Shown: in pieces, positions 5,302 to 6,001 of the stretch
Numbering within the stretch: position 1 is the stretch's first letter
Layout: each line of letters begins with the position of its first letter
Assembly: GCA_003554005.1 (NCBI GenBank)
Contig: PWEU01000407.1
Coordinates: forward strand, 1 to 6,001
Length of the DNA: 6,001 nt
Source of the DNA: Nitriliruptoraceae bacterium
GTDB taxonomy: Bacteria; Actinomycetota; Nitriliruptoria; Nitriliruptorales; Nitriliruptoraceae
Reading direction: 5' to 3'
Notes under the pieces: generated by a model
Told to the model about the DNA's origin: nothing
Database searches by the model: none
Seen by the model: the letters and a program-made list of their open reading frames with translations, nothing else
Program-made: the position numbers and the translations under genes

Positions 5302-6001
5302 TCAGGGCCGGTCGTCGCGCCCAGCGTCCTCGGCGTCGTCGGAGCTGGGTTCCGAGCGCTCTTCGGCCTCGGCCTCGGCCTCGGCGTGACCGCGCACGGC
5401 GAGGTCATCGGACAGGATGGCCAGCTGCGCCGTCGTGCGGAGCAGGTCCTGATCGGCCGAGCCGAAGAGGTCGACCGACGGGGTATCCGAGACCTGCACG
5501 GGCGCGAGTCGGTCGGTGGGGTCGTCCTCCTCGACCTCTAGGGCATCGGGGGCAGCGGTGCCCTCGGTGGAAGGCTGTTCCTCGTCAGCGAGCTCCACCA
5601 CTTGGGGCTCGGACGGCTCCGGCTCGTCGACCGGGGGTGCGGGCTCCTCGACTGTCTCGGCCGCCGGCTCCTCGGCCACCTCGACCCCGGGCTCCTCGGC
5701 CACCTCGGCCGCGGGCTCCTCGGCCACCTCGACCCCGGGCTCCTCGGCCACCTCGGCCGCGGGCTCCTCCTCGACCGGCAGCTCGATGAGTTCCTCGACC
5801 AACGGATCGCCCGGCTGCGGGAGCTCGTCCTCGAGGTCGTGGGGTTCCGCGTCCTCGTCGAAGGCCGCCTCGAAAGGCTCCTGCTCGGCAGTCGCGATGG
5901 ACATCGCCGTCGCGGCGGCGGCGGCTTCGAGCAGCTCGAGGTCGCGCTGCTCGGCGCCACCTCCGTCCGCGGGCTCCACGTCGTCCTGCGCCCCCGGCTC
6001 G
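5302..6001 (-). CDS. Acidic Glu/Pro/Ala-rich low-complexity protein (5' end outside window)
   Basis: No family is recognised. The frame is open from the right edge to TGA at 5302-5304, giving 232 visible residues. The N-terminal visible part has a short Ala-rich helix-like segment (LELLEAAAAATAMS). A long stretch dominated by Glu, Pro, Ala, Val and Asp follows, including alternating EEPAAEVA and EEPGVEVA octapeptides. A less biased segment (VSDTPSVDLFGSADQDLL...AQLAILSDDLAV) precedes an acidic tail with alternating Ala-Glu and RSEPSSDDAEDAG. No signal peptide or membrane segment is visible. The bias predicts a disordered, highly negative linker or tail, so the folded part, if any, may lie beyond the edge. 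A GTG at 5979 with AGGA close upstream is an alternative start, but the frame continues past it. It is followed after 48 bp by the lipoprotein gene on the same strand. Confidence 0.7.
   Translation of the reverse strand, partial: EPGAQDDVEPADGGGAEQRDLELLEAAAAATAMSIATAEQEPFEAAFDEDAEPHDLEDELPQPGDPLVEELIELPVEEEPAAEVAEEPGVEVAEEPAAEVAEEPGVEVAEEPAAETVEEPAPPVDEPEPSEPQVVELADEEQPSTEGTAAPDALEVEEDDPTDRLAPVQVSDTPSVDLFGSADQDLLRTTAQLAILSDDLAVRGHAEAEAEAEERSEPSSDDAEDAGRDDRP
5666..5761 (-). repeat. Exact 48-bp tandem duplication (four 24-bp units) in the acidic protein
   Basis: Two identical 48-bp copies (5666-5713 and 5714-5761) each consist of two related 24-bp units. They encode the alternating octapeptides EEPGVEVA and EEPAAEVA. 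A partial further unit begins at 5762. Unit length is a multiple of three, so copy-number change would keep the frame. The exact DNA identity, including third positions, points to recent slippage or unequal recombination. Confidence 0.9.

Noticed and set aside
4663..5541. A 292-codon plus-strand open frame antisense to the lipoprotein and acidic-protein genes
   Set aside because: The minus strand has a lipobox signal peptide and a coherent protein here. The plus frame is Arg/Gly/Val-rich without motifs.

Overview
The window is very GC-rich, roughly 70% judged by eye, with strong third-position G/C bias and GGAGG-type ribosome binding sites. The proteins are a secreted PGRP-type amidase, a CAP/SCP secreted protein, a UDP-glucose dehydrogenase and a lipobox lipoprotein. 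This suggests a high-GC actinobacterium. The GDWNxDG repeat style recalls the Nitriliruptoria/Egibacter/Euzebya group, but that placement is an impression from sequence style and not a demonstrated assignment. No tRNA, rRNA, CRISPR array or insertion sequence was seen.

Layout. At 1-1724 on the minus strand lies a secreted zinc N-acetylmuramoyl-L-alanine amidase/peptidoglycan-recognition protein. Its C-terminal repeats run off the left edge, so the gene is incomplete. A 227-bp divergent promoter region (1725-1951) separates it from a plus-strand gene (1952-3184) for a secreted CAP/SCP-domain protein. That protein ends in five copies of the same ~47-residue GDWNxDG repeat. After a 35-bp convergent gap comes a minus-strand UDP-glucose 6-dehydrogenase gene, continuous in one frame from 4554 to 3220 but cut by a single in-frame TAG at 3631-3633. 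Next, still on the minus strand, is a 188-residue lipoprotein (4687-5253). A strongly acidic, Glu/Pro/Ala-rich protein (5302 to the right edge, 5' end missing) lies 48 bp upstream of it, probably in the same transcript.

Working together. Most of the gene set concerns the cell envelope. The two divergent secreted proteins carry different N-terminal domains on the same C-terminal repeat module, which implies a common surface or wall target or a common stabilising scaffold. UDP-glucose dehydrogenase would supply UDP-glucuronate for acidic surface polysaccharide, if the interrupted gene is functional. The lipoprotein faces the outer side of the membrane. No joint pathway can be proven from this window.

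The best candidates for a second look are the amber-interrupted dehydrogenase, the shared repeat module in inverted orientation with near-identical DNA copies, the replacement of an expected His in the CAP domain, and the exact 48-bp tandem repeat in the acidic protein.
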